This document shows positions 53,959 to 63,576 of a stretch of 64,000 nucleotides of DNA, piece after piece (positions within the stretch are counted from its first letter, which is position 1; each line of letters begins with the position of its first letter). Both the position numbers and the translations under genes were made by a program. Under the pieces are notes generated by a model, which searched no databases, had not been told where the DNA came from, and worked only from the letters and a program-made list of their open reading frames with translations. This DNA comes from Pseudomonas silesiensis (GTDB lineage: Bacteria > Pseudomonadota > Gammaproteobacteria > Pseudomonadales > Pseudomonadaceae). Where the stretch lies: assembly GCF_001661075.1 (NCBI RefSeq), contig NZ_CP014870.1, positions 3,244,501-3,308,500 of the forward strand, in the 5' to 3' direction.

Positions 53959-55594
53959 AGGGCCGCAAGCCCCCGGCCCGGCCCCGGTCAAGACCCGCCG
54001 TTTCAGCGTTTCGCTGGTATGGATCGTGCCGATCGTCGCCGTGCTGGTGGGGATTTCACTGGTGGTGCACTCGGTCATGCAGGAAGGGCCGACCATCACC
54101 GTTACGTTCAAGACCGGCAGCGGCCTGACGGCCAACAAGACCCAGGTCAAATACCGCAATGTGGTGATCGGCGTGGTGTCCGACGTGGAATTGAGCGCCG
54201 ATCAGAAGAGTGTCAACGCCACCGTCAAACTGGCCAAGCAGGCGGAAAGTTTCACCCGCCAGGACTCTCAGTTCTGGGTGGTGCGCCCGCGTATCGGCGC
54301 CGGCGGGGTTTCGGGTATCGATACCTTGCTCTCCGGGGACTACATCGGCGCCGATATCGGTCAGTCCAACGCCCGTGCGAAGAATTTCACGGGGCTGGAA
54401 AACCCGCCTCCGATCACCTATGGCGAACCGGGCAAGCGCTTCACGCTCAATACCCAGGACCTCGGTTCGCTGGACATCGGCTCGCCGGTTTACTACCGCA
54501 AGATTCCGGTCGGCCAGGTGGTGGCCTATGCCCTGAACGCCGACGGCAAAGGGGTGAATATCGAAGTATTCATCCACGCGCCCAACGATGCCTACGTCAC
54601 CGAGAACACCCGGTTCTGGAATGCCAGCGGCATCGACGTCAACGTTGGCGCCAACGGCGTTGCGGTGAAGACCGAGTCGCTATCGTCCTTGCTGGTGGGC
54701 GGCATTGCCTTCCGCGCCCCGGAATACAGCCCCAACGATCAGCCGGCCAGCGAGGATAAAGCCTTCGACCTGTTCGACGACCAGCAAACCGCCCTTGCCC
54801 CGCCCCACGGCAAGGGGCAGTACCTGAGTTTGCGTTTCGACCAGGCGTTGCGCGGGCTCAAAGTCGATGCGCCAGTGGAGTTCCTCGGCATCGAATTCGG
54901 CAAAGTGGTGTCGATCAATCTGGATTATGATGCGAAAAATCGCAGTTTTCCGGTCAATGTCGGCATTCTCATCTACCCGCAACGCCTCGGTACGGCCCAC
55001 TCCAAAATGCTCAAGGCCTTGAATCATGACCCCAATGATGAAGCCGCCGGCGTGCGGTTGATGGGCAGCTTTATTGAAAACGGTCTGCGGGCCCAGGCCC
55101 GCAGCGGCAATCTGTTGACCGGCCAGCTGTACATCGCACTCGATTTCTACCCCAAGGCGGAGAAAGTCGCGTTCGATCCGAGTGCCCGTCCCGTCATCAT
55201 TCCAACGATTCCCGGCAACCTCGAGCAGTTGCAGGAAAAACTCGAGGGAATAGTCACCAAGATCAACCAGCTGCCGCTCGGGCGCATCGCCGGCAACCTC
55301 GACAGCAACCTCGTCGAACTGCGCAAAGGCCTGGTCCAATTCAATGCCAGGACCCTGCCCGGCGTGCAAACCACCCTGGCGGACGTCAGTAAAACACTGC
55401 AATCGGCGACTTCGACCCTGTCCGAAGATTCACCGCAACGTGAACAACTGACCCAGACCCTGGACGAGCTGGGACGCATGTCACGCTCCTTGCGCGACCT
55501 TTCCGATTACCTGGGCCGACATCCGGAATCGCTGCTGCGCGGGCGTCCCAACAATGCCGCGCCAATGGATCTGCAAGCGCCACCGCGCAATTGA
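53939..55594 (+). CDS. pqiB: Paraquat-inducible protein B (MlaD/MCE domain protein)
   Basis: 551 residues. One N-terminal membrane anchor (FSVSLVWIVPIVAVLVGISL) and three MCE domains beginning near ITVTFKTGSGLTANKTQVKY, PPITYGEPGKRFTLNTQDLG and GQYLSLRFDQALRGLKVDAP. A C-terminal helical region carries LEQLQEKLEGIVTKINQLPL. PqiB forms a periplasm-spanning tube for lipid traffic. It overlaps pqiA upstream and lies 17 bp before pqiC. Confidence 0.92.
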   Translation: MKSQATEGPQAPGPAPVKTRRFSVSLVWIVPIVAVLVGISLVVHSVMQEGPTITVTFKTGSGLTANKTQVKYRNVVIGVVSDVELSADQKSVNATVKLAKQAESFTRQDSQFWVVRPRIGAGGVSGIDTLLSGDYIGADIGQSNARAKNFTGLENPPPITYGEPGKRFTLNTQDLGSLDIGSPVYYRKIPVGQVVAYALNADGKGVNIEVFIHAPNDAYVTENTRFWNASGIDVNVGANGVAVKTESLSSLLVGGIAFRAPEYSPNDQPASEDKAFDLFDDQQTALAPPHGKGQYLSLRFDQALRGLKVDAPVEFLGIEFGKVVSINLDYDAKNRSFPVNVGILIYPQRLGTAHSKMLKALNHDPNDEAAGVRLMGSFIENGLRAQARSGNLLTGQLYIALDFYPKAEKVAFDPSARPVIIPTIPGNLEQLQEKLEGIVTKINQLPLGRIAGNLDSNLVELRKGLVQFNARTLPGVQTTLADVSKTLQSATSTLSEDSPQREQLTQTLDELGRMSRSLRDLSDYLGRHPESLLRGRPNNAAPMDLQAPPRN

Positions 55595-55611
55595 GCACAG
55601 GAGCATTACCC

Positions 55612-56172
55612 ATGGCTTTTCCGCTGAAGATCACCTTGGTTGCCGCGCTGCTACTGCTCACCGCTTGTCGCAGTGACCCGATTAAATTTCACACCCTGGT
55701 CCCGACCCAACCAGGCAACCCTTCGAAGTCCGCTGTGGCGGATATCCAGATCGAAGCGATCAGCGTACCGCCCCAGGTCGATCGTCCGCAGATCGTCATT
55801 CGCCAGGGCAACAGTGGCCTGGCGATCCTGGAAACCGAGTGGTGGGCCGCGAGCCTGGTGGATGAGTTGAGCAGCGCGTTGCAGGATCAACTGGTCAACG
55901 GCAACTCCCAACGCAAAATGTCGGTGCGGCTCGATGTGCAACGCTTTGACTCGATTCCCGGCCAGTACGGCCTGCTCGACGTCAAATGGCGCCTGCGCAA
56001 ACTGGGCGAAGGGGATAACGCGCTGGTGACGTGCCGCAGCACCTTACAGACGCCTTCGGGGCCGAGCATCGATGATTTGGTGGCGGCCCAGCAGAACAAC
56101 GTCAAACGCCTGGCCGCGCTCATCACCCAAGCGGCGAACGGAACACAAAGAGGTTGCCCGCCCGTCCAGTGA
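55612..56172 (+). CDS. pqiC: PqiC-type outer-membrane lipoprotein
   Basis: 186 residues: lipoprotein signal peptide with lipobox in LVAALLLLTACRSDP (Cys about residue 17), then the ABC-type transport auxiliary domain (PQVDRPQIVIRQGNSGLAIL; WWAASLVDELSSALQDQL). PqiC docks the PqiB tube at the outer membrane. Start: ATG at 55612 follows AGGAG; the frame opens at 55591. Confidence 0.9.
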   Translation: MAFPLKITLVAALLLLTACRSDPIKFHTLVPTQPGNPSKSAVADIQIEAISVPPQVDRPQIVIRQGNSGLAILETEWWAASLVDELSSALQDQLVNGNSQRKMSVRLDVQRFDSIPGQYGLLDVKWRLRKLGEGDNALVTCRSTLQTPSGPSIDDLVAAQQNNVKRLAALITQAANGTQRGCPPVQ

Positions 56173-56221
56173 CTTGGTGATTTTTCTGAGCCTGCGCATG
56201 ATATTTACCCTGCGCAAACCT

Positions 56222-56240
56222 GCAAATGATTCGTATTGGC
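56222..56240. promoter_or_regulatory. Possible Fur box upstream of the iron transporter
   Basis: GCAAATGATTCGTATTGGC matches the 19-base Fur consensus at 11 positions, including the core AATGAT and ATT. It lies about 70 bases before the fbpA start, in promoter range. Confidence 0.45.
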
Positions 56241-56309
56241 CTACAATAATTGACGACCGTCTCGGTTACGTCTGTGCGCACAATTCTATAAAACTGGAGC
56301 TGCCCCGGC

Positions 56310-57323
56310 ATGATTCCCCCTATCCCGTCCTTACTTAGATACGCAGTGCTGGCGGCCGCGCTGTTGAGCGTCGGCCATGGGTACGCCGCTGACACCGACG
56401 GCATCGTGGTCTACAACGCCCAGCACGAGAGCCTGACTAAAGCCTGGATTGCTGGCTTCACCAAGGAAACCGGGATCAAGGTCACTGTGCGCAATGGTGA
56501 CGACACCGAGATGGGCAATCAGATCGTGCAGGAAGGCGCGTCCTCCCCGGCGGATGTGTTCCTGACCGAGAATTCCCCGGCCATGGTGCTGGTCGACAAC
56601 GCCGGGCTGTTCGCGCCGGTGGCACCGGCGACCCTTGAACAAGTCGACGCGGCCTACCGTCCGGCCCATGGCAACTGGGTGGCCATTGCCGCGCGCTCCA
56701 CGGTATTCGTCTACAACCCGGGCAAACTGCCGGAAGCCGAACTGCCCAAGACGCTGATGGACCTCGCCGGTCCGAACTGGAAAGGCCGCTGGGGCGCTTC
56801 GCCGGCCGGCGCCGACTTCCAGGCGATCGTTGCCGCCGTGTTGGCGCTCAAGGGTGAAGCCGCGACCCTGGAGTGGTTGAAAGGGATGAAAAGCAACTTC
56901 ACCGCGTACCGGGGCAACAGCGCCGTGCTCAAGGCGGTCAATGCCGGCCAGATCGACAGCGGCGTGATCTACCACTATTACCGCTTCGGCGATCAGGCCA
57001 AGACCGGTGAAAACAGCAAGAACACCGCCCTGCACTACTTCAAGCACCAGGATCCCGGAGCCTTTGTCAGCCTTTCCGGTGGCGGCGTCCTGGCGTCCAG
57101 CAAACACAAGGATCAGGCTCAGGCCTTCCTCAAGTGGGTGACCGGCAAAGACGGCCAGGCCATCCTCAAGACCGGCAATTCGTTCGAATACGCGGTGGGC
57201 AAAAACGCCGAATCCAACCCCAAACTGGTGCCTTTGCAGCAGCTTGACGCGCCGACAGTCGACGCTTCGAAACTCGACAGTAAAAAAGCCGTGGAGCTGA
57301 TGACTCAGGCCGGACTGCTCTGA
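56310..57323 (+). CDS. fbpA: Iron(III) ABC transporter substrate-binding protein
   Basis: 337 residues with a signal peptide (LLRYAVLAAALLSVGHGYAA). FbpA-family segments: GIVVYNAQHESLTKAWIAGF, SPADVFLTENSPAMVLVDNA, and the iron-binding Tyr pair in SGVIYHYYRFGDQ. It captures ferric ion in the periplasm for the permease and ATPase encoded next. First gene of the three-gene operon, with GGAG upstream. Confidence 0.92.
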   Translation: MIPPIPSLLRYAVLAAALLSVGHGYAADTDGIVVYNAQHESLTKAWIAGFTKETGIKVTVRNGDDTEMGNQIVQEGASSPADVFLTENSPAMVLVDNAGLFAPVAPATLEQVDAAYRPAHGNWVAIAARSTVFVYNPGKLPEAELPKTLMDLAGPNWKGRWGASPAGADFQAIVAAVLALKGEAATLEWLKGMKSNFTAYRGNSAVLKAVNAGQIDSGVIYHYYRFGDQAKTGENSKNTALHYFKHQDPGAFVSLSGGGVLASSKHKDQAQAFLKWVTGKDGQAILKTGNSFEYAVGKNAESNPKLVPLQQLDAPTVDASKLDSKKAVELMTQAGLL

Positions 57324-57326
57324 TTG

Positions 57327-58925
57327 ATGCCTGAAACGCTACCGGCGGGTGTCGCAGAGGCGATCCCGCCCCAGTTACGCCGACGTTCCCGTGGTCTTTT
57401 TGCGGGCCTCGGCGGTGCGTGGGTGATCGGTTTGTCGGTGCTGGTGTCGCTGCTGGCACTGCTGCCGATCGCTTTCGTCATCGGCGTGTCCTTCGAGACG
57501 GGCTGGGCGAGGCTGGTGCCGCTGATATTCCGGCCACGGGTCGGCGAGCTATTGATCAATACCCTGTTGCTGGTGGTGATCACGATTCCCTTGTGTGTGG
57601 TGCTCGGGGTGGCTCTGGCCTGGCTCACGGAGCGTACCGACATGCCGGGGCGGCGCTGGTGGTCATTGTTGGCCACCGCGCCGCTGGCAGTCCCCGCCTT
57701 CGTCCACAGCTATGCCTGGGTCAGCCTGGTGCCACCGATTCATGGACTGTTTGCCGCCGTTCTGGTCTCGGTCATCGCCTACTTCCCATTCCTGTACCTG
57801 CCCATAGCGGCATCCCTGCGGCGGATCGACCCGACCATCGAAGATGTCGCAGAGTCTCTGGGGCTCAGGCCCTGGGCGGTATTTTTCCGCGTGGTGCTGC
57901 CGCAATTGCGCCTGGCCATCTGCGGCGGCGCCTTGCTGGTGGGGCTGCACCTGCTGGCCGAATATGGCCTGTACGCGATGATCCGCTTCGACACCTTTAC
58001 CACGGCGATCTTCGATCAGTTCAAGTCCACCTTCAACGGCCCCGCCGCCAACATGCTGGCGGGGGTGCTCGCCTTGTGTTGCCTGGCGATGCTGACCGTC
58101 GAATCCGCCGCGCGAGGCAATGCGCGTTATGCCCGCATCGGGTCGGGCAGCCCCCGCGAACAGCGGGTCGTGCACCTGTCTGCCGGGGCAGCCGTGCTGG
58201 CGCTGACCTTGCAGGTCCTGACCTGCGCACTCGCGCTCGGGGTGCCGTTGATCACGTTGGGTAAGTGGTTGATCGCTGGCGGCACGCAAGTCTGGCAACT
58301 GAGCGAACTGCTGCCGGCGCTGGAACAGACCGTGCTCCTGGGCATCAGCGGGGCGATGTTGACCACCTTGGCGGCCATCCCGATTGCCTGGCTGTCGATT
58401 CGCTCGCCCGGGCGACTGCAGCGGGTGCTGGAAAGCTGTAACTACATCACCAGCTCGCTGCCGGGGATTGTCGTGGCCCTGGCGCTGGTGACCATCACGA
58501 TTCATTTCGCCCGGCCGATTTACCAGACCACAATCACGGTGCTGCTGGCTTATCTGCTGATGTTCCTGCCCCGGGCACTGGTGAGTTTGCGCGCCGGTAT
58601 CGCCCAGGCACCGGTCGAATTGGAAAACATGGCCCGCAGCCTCGGTCGCTCCCCCGCCCTGGCGCTGTGGCTGATCACCTTGCGCCTGGCCGCACCGGGC
58701 GTGGCCGCGGGCGCCGCGCTGGTGTTCCTGGCGATTACCAATGAACTGACGGCCACCCTGCTGCTGGCTCCGAACGGTACGCGCACCCTGGCGACCGGGT
58801 TCTGGGCGTTGACCAGCGAAATCGATTATGCCGCCGCGGCGCCCTATGCCCTGCTGATGATCGTTCTGTCGCTGCCGCTGACCGGCATTCTTTATCATCA
58901 ATCCAAGCGAACGGCGGGCCGATGA
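57327..58925 (+). CDS. fbpB: Iron(III) ABC transporter permease
   Basis: 532 residues holding two fused permease halves, about 12 membrane helices in all, as is normal for FbpB. EAA-type loops: [20 protein letters not shown] and [20 protein letters not shown]. It starts 3 bases after the fbpA stop at ATG 57327 (a TTG at 57324 is also in frame) and overlaps fbpC by 4 bp. Confidence 0.92.
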   Translation: MPETLPAGVAEAIPPQLRRRSRGLFAGLGGAWVIGLSVLVSLLALLPIAFVIGVSFETGWARLVPLIFRPRVGELLINTLLLVVITIPLCVVLGVALAWLTERTDMPGRRWWSLLATAPLAVPAFVHSYAWVSLVPPIHGLFAAVLVSVIAYFPFLYLPIAASLRRIDPTIEDVAESLGLRPWAVFFRVVLPQLRLAICGGALLVGLHLLAEYGLYAMIRFDTFTTAIFDQFKSTFNGPAANMLAGVLALCCLAMLTVESAARGNARYARIGSGSPREQRVVHLSAGAAVLALTLQVLTCALALGVPLITLGKWLIAGGTQVWQLSELLPALEQTVLLGISGAMLTTLAAIPIAWLSIRSPGRLQRVLESCNYITSSLPGIVVALALVTITIHFARPIYQTTITVLLAYLLMFLPRALVSLRAGIAQAPVELENMARSLGRSPALALWLITLRLAAPGVAAGAALVFLAITNELTATLLLAPNGTRTLATGFWALTSEIDYAAAAPYALLMIVLSLPLTGILYHQSKRTAGR

Positions 58926-59992
58926 ACGCTCTCGATCTGTACTCGATCTGCAAATCCTATGGTGCCCAGACGGCCTTGGAAAACATCAGCCTGTCGGTGC
59001 CCGCGGGCAGCCGCACGGTGATTGTCGGCCCTTCAGGTTCGGGCAAGACCACCTTGCTGCGCATGATCGCCGGCTTCGAATTCCCCGATTCGGGTCGCCT
59101 TCTGCTCAATGGACAGACGCTGGTCGACAGCACCCATGAGGTGCCGGCGCACCAACGATTGATTGGCTATGTTCCCCAGGATGGTGCCCTGTTCCCGCAC
59201 ATGACCGTCGCTGCCAACATCGGCTTCGGGTTGTCGACCAGGGGCTCTGAAAAACAGGAGCGGATCGCCGAACTGATGGACAGCGTGGCGCTGGACGCCA
59301 GCATGGCCAAGCGTTGGCCCCATGAGCTATCCGGCGGCCAGCAGCAACGGGTGGCCCTGGCGCGTGCCCTGGCCCAACAGCCGCGCCTGATGCTGCTGGA
59401 CGAACCGTTTTCGGCACTGGATACCGGCTTGCGCGCCGCCATGCGCAAATTGGTCGCGCGGCTGCTGGCCGATGCGGGCGTCACCACCATTCTGGTCACC
59501 CATGACCAGAGTGAAGCGTTGTCGTTTGCCGATCAGCTGGCGGTGATGCGTCAGGGCCGACTGGTTCAGTCAGGCCACCCGCTGGACCTGTACCGCTATC
59601 CCGACGATGAACAAACCGCGCTGTTTCTCGGCGATGCGGTGGTCATGCCGGCGCGGATCGAGGCGGGCTGGGCCCATTGCGACCTGGGGCGGATTCCGGT
59701 CAACAATCACCGGAACAACCAATGCGCGCAGATCATGCTGCGGCCCGAGCAATTGCACCTGGTGAGCATCCAGACGAGTCCGGCAGAGGCCGTCGGCTGC
59801 CGTGCCGTGGTGACGGAGCGCGATTTCAGCGGCAATACCTGCACCTTGACGGTGGAGTTGCAGTCGCGCAATTGCGCGCAACAGCCAGGCCGGTCCTTGA
59901 TGGTGCGCAGTTCCGGGTTGTATGCGCCACCCATGGGGAGCGCCGTTCACGTCTCGATGATCGGCCACGCCCACGTGCTGAGCGAAGCCTGA
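58922..59992 (+). CDS. fbpC: Iron(III) ABC transporter ATP-binding protein
   Basis: 356 residues. Walker [19 protein letters not shown]-loop [13 protein letters not shown], signature [17 protein letters not shown], Walker [13 protein letters not shown] and H-loop [10 protein letters not shown], followed by a TOBE-type C-terminal domain ([13 protein letters not shown]). It powers the FbpB permease. It ends 9 bp from the convergent recombinase gene. Confidence 0.92.
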   Translation: MNALDLYSICKSYGAQTALENISLSVPAGSRTVIVGPSGSGKTTLLRMIAGFEFPDSGRLLLNGQTLVDSTHEVPAHQRLIGYVPQDGALFPHMTVAANIGFGLSTRGSEKQERIAELMDSVALDASMAKRWPHELSGGQQQRVALARALAQQPRLMLLDEPFSALDTGLRAAMRKLVARLLADAGVTTILVTHDQSEALSFADQLAVMRQGRLVQSGHPLDLYRYPDDEQTALFLGDAVVMPARIEAGWAHCDLGRIPVNNHRNNQCAQIMLRPEQLHLVSIQTSPAEAVGCRAVVTERDFSGNTCTLTVELQSRNCAQQPGRSLMVRSSGLYAPPMGSAVHVSMIGHAHVLSEA

Positions 59993-60001
59993 CCCCTGCC
60001 C

Positions 60002-60979
60002 TCACAGATCGAAGCGATCAACCGCCCGCCGCCGCTCGTTGTCATCGCGCACGTCATAGTTGGCGGTCGTCTGGATGTTGCTGTGATGCGCCAGCTTCTG
60101 GGCGATCGACAAGTCATGTTCTTCGATCACCCGGGTAATGAACGAGCGCCGAAAGTCATGAGGCATGATCTTGACCCCGACTTGCGCGCCGCGCTGGCGG
60201 GCAATGTAATAGATCGCGTGCTTGGTGATGCGCTCGCGGGTGATGTGACTGCCGCGGCGGATGCGATTGAACAGGAAGGGATCGTCCTCTTCACCTTCCT
60301 TGAGTTGCGACCGGCGCAGCTCCAGCCAGGCATCCAGTTTGGCGAAGGCCCAGGCCGGTGCGTACTTGATCAACTGCTTGTTGCCCTTGGCAGTGACCCG
60401 CAGGCTGCGTTCGGCGAAATCGACCTGATCGAGGTCCAGGTTCACCGATTCCGACTTGCGCATCCCCGAGCCGTACAGAATCCCGATGATCGCCGCGTCC
60501 CGCAGGCCTTGTGGCCGAGGATCGGCGGCACAGACCGCCATCATCTCCTGGATCAGGCTGCGGCGCAGATTGCGCCCCTGGGACAGCCGGGTACCGGAGA
60601 TGCCCTTGACCGAACGCATTTTCAGCAGGTGTTCCTGACTGATCAGGCTCATGCGCCACGCTTCGTTCATCACTCCGCGCACGGCATTGACGTACAGCGA
60701 AGAGGTATTGGGCGCGTAGCCGTCCGCGCGCAAGGTAGCCACCAGCGCAATCACATCTTCGGGCTGCAACTCATGCCAGGGAATCTCTTCGACATTCATG
60801 TCTTCGAAACCCAGGCGGTCGGCCGCATCCTGCAAGACGTAGCGCATGGTCAACTGGCTGGACGGGGCCAGTCGCGCCAGATACAGGGTCAGCGGATTGA
60901 TTTTTGGCGTATGGGCAACAACAGCGGGTAAGTCAGTCAAACGAAACGGCCTTGAATGAAAAGTCCAAAGGAAAAGCAC
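60002..60979 (-). CDS. Tyrosine site-specific recombinase (phage-integrase family)
   Basis: About 325 residues, apparently intact. N-terminal core-binding domain (PLTLYLARLAPSSQLTMRYV) and a catalytic domain with Arg in LYGSGMRKSESVNLDL, Lys in VTAKGNKQLI, HxxR in MPHDFRRSFIT, His in AHHSNIQTTANYD and the nucleophile Tyr at its end. It resembles stand-alone chromosomal XerC/D-like integrases. The frame begins with GTG at 60979; a TTG start about 36 bases further in, before TDLPAVVAH, is also possible. No other phage genes are near. Confidence 0.88.
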   Translation of the reverse strand: MLFLWTFHSRPFRLTDLPAVVAHTPKINPLTLYLARLAPSSQLTMRYVLQDAADRLGFEDMNVEEIPWHELQPEDVIALVATLRADGYAPNTSSLYVNAVRGVMNEAWRMSLISQEHLLKMRSVKGISGTRLSQGRNLRRSLIQEMMAVCAADPRPQGLRDAAIIGILYGSGMRKSESVNLDLDQVDFAERSLRVTAKGNKQLIKYAPAWAFAKLDAWLELRRSQLKEGEEDDPFLFNRIRRGSHITRERITKHAIYYIARQRGAQVGVKIMPHDFRRSFITRVIEEHDLSIAQKLAHHSNIQTTANYDVRDDNERRRAVDRFDL

Positions 60980-61129
60980 AACGCCAGGTGAAGAACTGGC
61001 GATTACGCTGCCTGGCGTGGCCGGGAATGTGAATTGTCACGCCCGGCAGGTCAAGGTTAACGCGATGGATGAACTGAAACATGGCCCTGCTACTCCTGGA
61101 TGGGTGTCGATCAGGACAGGAGAGCCCCC

Positions 61130-62509
61130 ATGAAAATCAGTGTATTCGGTAGCGGTTACGTTGGCCTGGTGCAAGCCGCCGTCCTGGCTGAAGTCGGCCA
61201 CGACGTGGTGTGCATGGACATTGACCCACAGAAAGTCGAGTTGTTGCAGCAAGGCCATGTGAGCATTTTCGAACCGGGACTGGCCAGCCTGGTGCGTGAA
61301 AACCTGGACGCCAGGCGGCTGCAGTTCACCACCGACGAGAAACTCGCGGTGCAACACGGCCAGGTGCTGTTCATAGCCGTCGGTACCCCGTCCCGGGACG
61401 ATGGCTCGGCGGATCTGCGCTACGTGATGGCAGTGGGCGAAGCGGTGGCGCGTCATCGCGAACAACCGGTGATTCTGGTGGAGAAGTCCACGGTCCCGGT
61501 GGGCACCGGCGATGCCCTGCGCGCGCATATCGACAAATGCCTGCTCAAGGTCGGCCGACTGTTGCAGTTCGATATCGTTTCCAACCCGGAGTTTTTGAAA
61601 GAAGGTTCGGCCGTGGCCGATTGCCGCCGCCCGGACCGGATCATCATCGGCTGCGATCGCGATGACATACGCGAGGTGATGCGTGACCTCTATGGGCCGT
61701 TCAACCGCAACCACGACCGCATCATGTTCATGGACCTGCGCAGCGCGGAGCTGACCAAGTACGCCGCCAACTGCATGCTGGCGACCAAGATCAGCTTCAT
61801 CAACCAGATCGCCGAACTGGCCGAACACCTGGGCGCCGACATCGAGTCCGTGCGCCTGGGCATCGGTGCCGATTCGCGCATCGGCTATCACTTTATCTAC
61901 CCGGGGTGCGGGTATGGCGGTTCGTGTTTCCCCAAGGACATGCGCGCCCTGATCCACAGCGCCGAACAGGCGCAGTGCTCCAGCGACCTGCTGCAAGCGG
62001 TGGAGGCCATCAACCAGCGGCAGAAACACAAGCTGTTCGAGCGTATCAATGCGTTCTACCAAGGTGACTTGCGCGGCAGGACCTTTGCCTTGTGGGGCCT
62101 GGCGTTCAAACCCAACACCGATGACATGCGCGATGCGCCGAGCCGGGTGCTGCTGGAAGCGCTGTGGGCCGCCGGGGCCAACGTGCGTGCGTTCGATCCG
62201 GAAGCCATGCAGCAAACCCGGCAGCTGTATCCCCATGAATCGAAGTTGATGCTCATGGGCACGCCGGAGTCCGCGCTGTCCGGTGCCGATGCACTGATCA
62301 TCTGCACCGAGTGGCAACAGTTCAAGGCGCCGGATTTCAATCTGATCCAGCAGCGGCTCAACGCGCCGGTGATCTTCGACGGGCGTAACTTGTATGACGC
62401 CGAACGCCTGGCGCGCGCGGGTTTCCTGTACTTCCCGATAGGGCGTGGGGAATCGCGCGGATTGCCGATTCCGCTTCAGCGATGGCCGGCGGCTTCGGTC
62501 GTCGCCTGA
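61130..62509 (+). CDS. ugd: UDP-glucose 6-dehydrogenase
   Basis: 459 residues of the UDP-glucose/GDP-mannose dehydrogenase family. NAD-binding MKISVFGSGYVGLVQAAVLA; VEKSTVPVGTGDALR; the catalytic Cys in PGCGYGGSCFPKDMRAL; and the C-terminal UDP-binding part LWGLAFKPNTDDMRDAPS. It oxidises UDP-glucose to UDP-glucuronate for surface polysaccharide. Start: ATG at 61130 with AGGAG; the frame opens at 61100. Its end overlaps the convergent flavoprotein gene by 34 bp. Confidence 0.93.
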   Translation: MKISVFGSGYVGLVQAAVLAEVGHDVVCMDIDPQKVELLQQGHVSIFEPGLASLVRENLDARRLQFTTDEKLAVQHGQVLFIAVGTPSRDDGSADLRYVMAVGEAVARHREQPVILVEKSTVPVGTGDALRAHIDKCLLKVGRLLQFDIVSNPEFLKEGSAVADCRRPDRIIIGCDRDDIREVMRDLYGPFNRNHDRIMFMDLRSAELTKYAANCMLATKISFINQIAELAEHLGADIESVRLGIGADSRIGYHFIYPGCGYGGSCFPKDMRALIHSAEQAQCSSDLLQAVEAINQRQKHKLFERINAFYQGDLRGRTFALWGLAFKPNTDDMRDAPSRVLLEALWAAGANVRAFDPEAMQQTRQLYPHESKLMLMGTPESALSGADALIICTEWQQFKAPDFNLIQQRLNAPVIFDGRNLYDAERLARAGFLYFPIGRGESRGLPIPLQRWPAASVVA

Positions 62510-63576
62510 TTTCGCCGATCGGTCATCGACAGCCAATGCGGGGGTGATGGGTGCGAACGGTACAACTCACCCATTGCGTTCATGTCACGGACGAACCAGC
62601 GCTGCATCCATTGTCGATATTGCGTGTTGATTGCGCTTCGATGCCGCGGGAAAGCGTTCTCACGGATGATGGCGTGTGCGGCCATCATTCCGGACATGAT
62701 GGCCTTGAGTACGCCATGGGAGGTGCCTGGATCAAGCACGAATGCGGCATCGCCCACAATGAAATAGCCATTCCCGGCCGTGCGGTGACAGCTTCGCCAG
62801 GTCACATCGGCGCCCCGGATCCCTCCCACGGCGGTCAGGTGATCGAACATTGCCGGCGGACCGGCTTGCCGGGCCTGGGCTTTGTCAAAGTACAGACGGG
62901 TCCAGTTGTATAGTTTCGGCGCCACTCTGGCAGTCCAGTACCAACCCTGAGCGTCGGCAACAATGCCGGGCGCCTCATCACATGCCGCCCGTTCTCCCGT
63001 TGCGTAACCGTATTTTGCGATCAGCAACGGGGAAAACAACGAGTGATCGAGTGCCAGTTGCCGCATCAGCCACGAGTGTGAGCCGCTGGCATCAATGAGC
63101 TGTCGTGAAAAAAACTCGCCTGCGGTTGTTCTGGCACCGATAACCCGATCGTTGTGCCGAATCACTTCATTGACCCGGCACGGCTGCACGACATGGACAC
63201 CCCGTTCAACGGCTTTTTCAAGCAACAGACTGTCGAACGTGGCCCGGGGAATTTGAAAGCCACACCACGGAGTGGCCGGTTCACCACCAAACGCAGAAAA
63301 CCGGCGCTCTGCGCCCCATTGCACCCAATGCCCCGTATGACGAATAAAATCCCCTTGCACCACCACATCCGCTACGTCCAGTTGCTGCAATAGCGGTTCA
63401 ATACCGGGGGGTAATGTCTCGCCAGGTCGCTCACGAGGAAAAGCGCACTGCTCGAGCAGCGCTACACGCAAGCCGTGCCGGGCGCAAAAAATGGCCGCGG
63501 CGCAACCGGCAGGCCCGGCGCCAATCACCACGACATCGTAGTCACCCAAGGTATTGAACCGTCCAGGCAGCGTCAC
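62476..63576 (-). CDS. FAD-dependent oxidoreductase, tryptophan-halogenase-like (possible LodB/GoxB-type maturation flavoprotein)
   Basis: 366 residues. FAD-binding DYDVVVIGAGPAGCAAAIFC, LLEQCAFPRERPGETLPPGI, GFQIPRATFDSLLLEKAVER, and the second FAD motif GNGYFIVGDAAFVLDPGTSH. The segment GWYWTARVAPKLYNWTRLYF is of the kind seen in small flavoproteins that mature quinone-cofactor oxidases, but that assignment is from memory. The halogenase Lys and WxWxIP motif were not found. It overlaps the 3' end of the upstream gene by 35 bp, so they act together. Confidence 0.7.
   Translation of the reverse strand: MTLPGRFNTLGDYDVVVIGAGPAGCAAAIFCARHGLRVALLEQCAFPRERPGETLPPGIEPLLQQLDVADVVVQGDFIRHTGHWVQWGAERRFSAFGGEPATPWCGFQIPRATFDSLLLEKAVERGVHVVQPCRVNEVIRHNDRVIGARTTAGEFFSRQLIDASGSHSWLMRQLALDHSLFSPLLIAKYGYATGERAACDEAPGIVADAQGWYWTARVAPKLYNWTRLYFDKAQARQAGPPAMFDHLTAVGGIRGADVTWRSCHRTAGNGYFIVGDAAFVLDPGTSHGVLKAIMSGMMAAHAIIRENAFPRHRSAINTQYRQWMQRWFVRDMNAMGELYRSHPSPPHWLSMTDRRNQATTEAAGHR

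Noticed and set aside
57663..58901. 412-codon antisense frame over fbpB, Gln/Arg-rich
   Set aside because: Low-complexity composition typical of antisense translation of a membrane protein gene.
61037..62536. 499-codon open frame antisense to ugd
   Set aside because: Same reason: a long antisense frame over a clear, full-length dehydrogenase gene.
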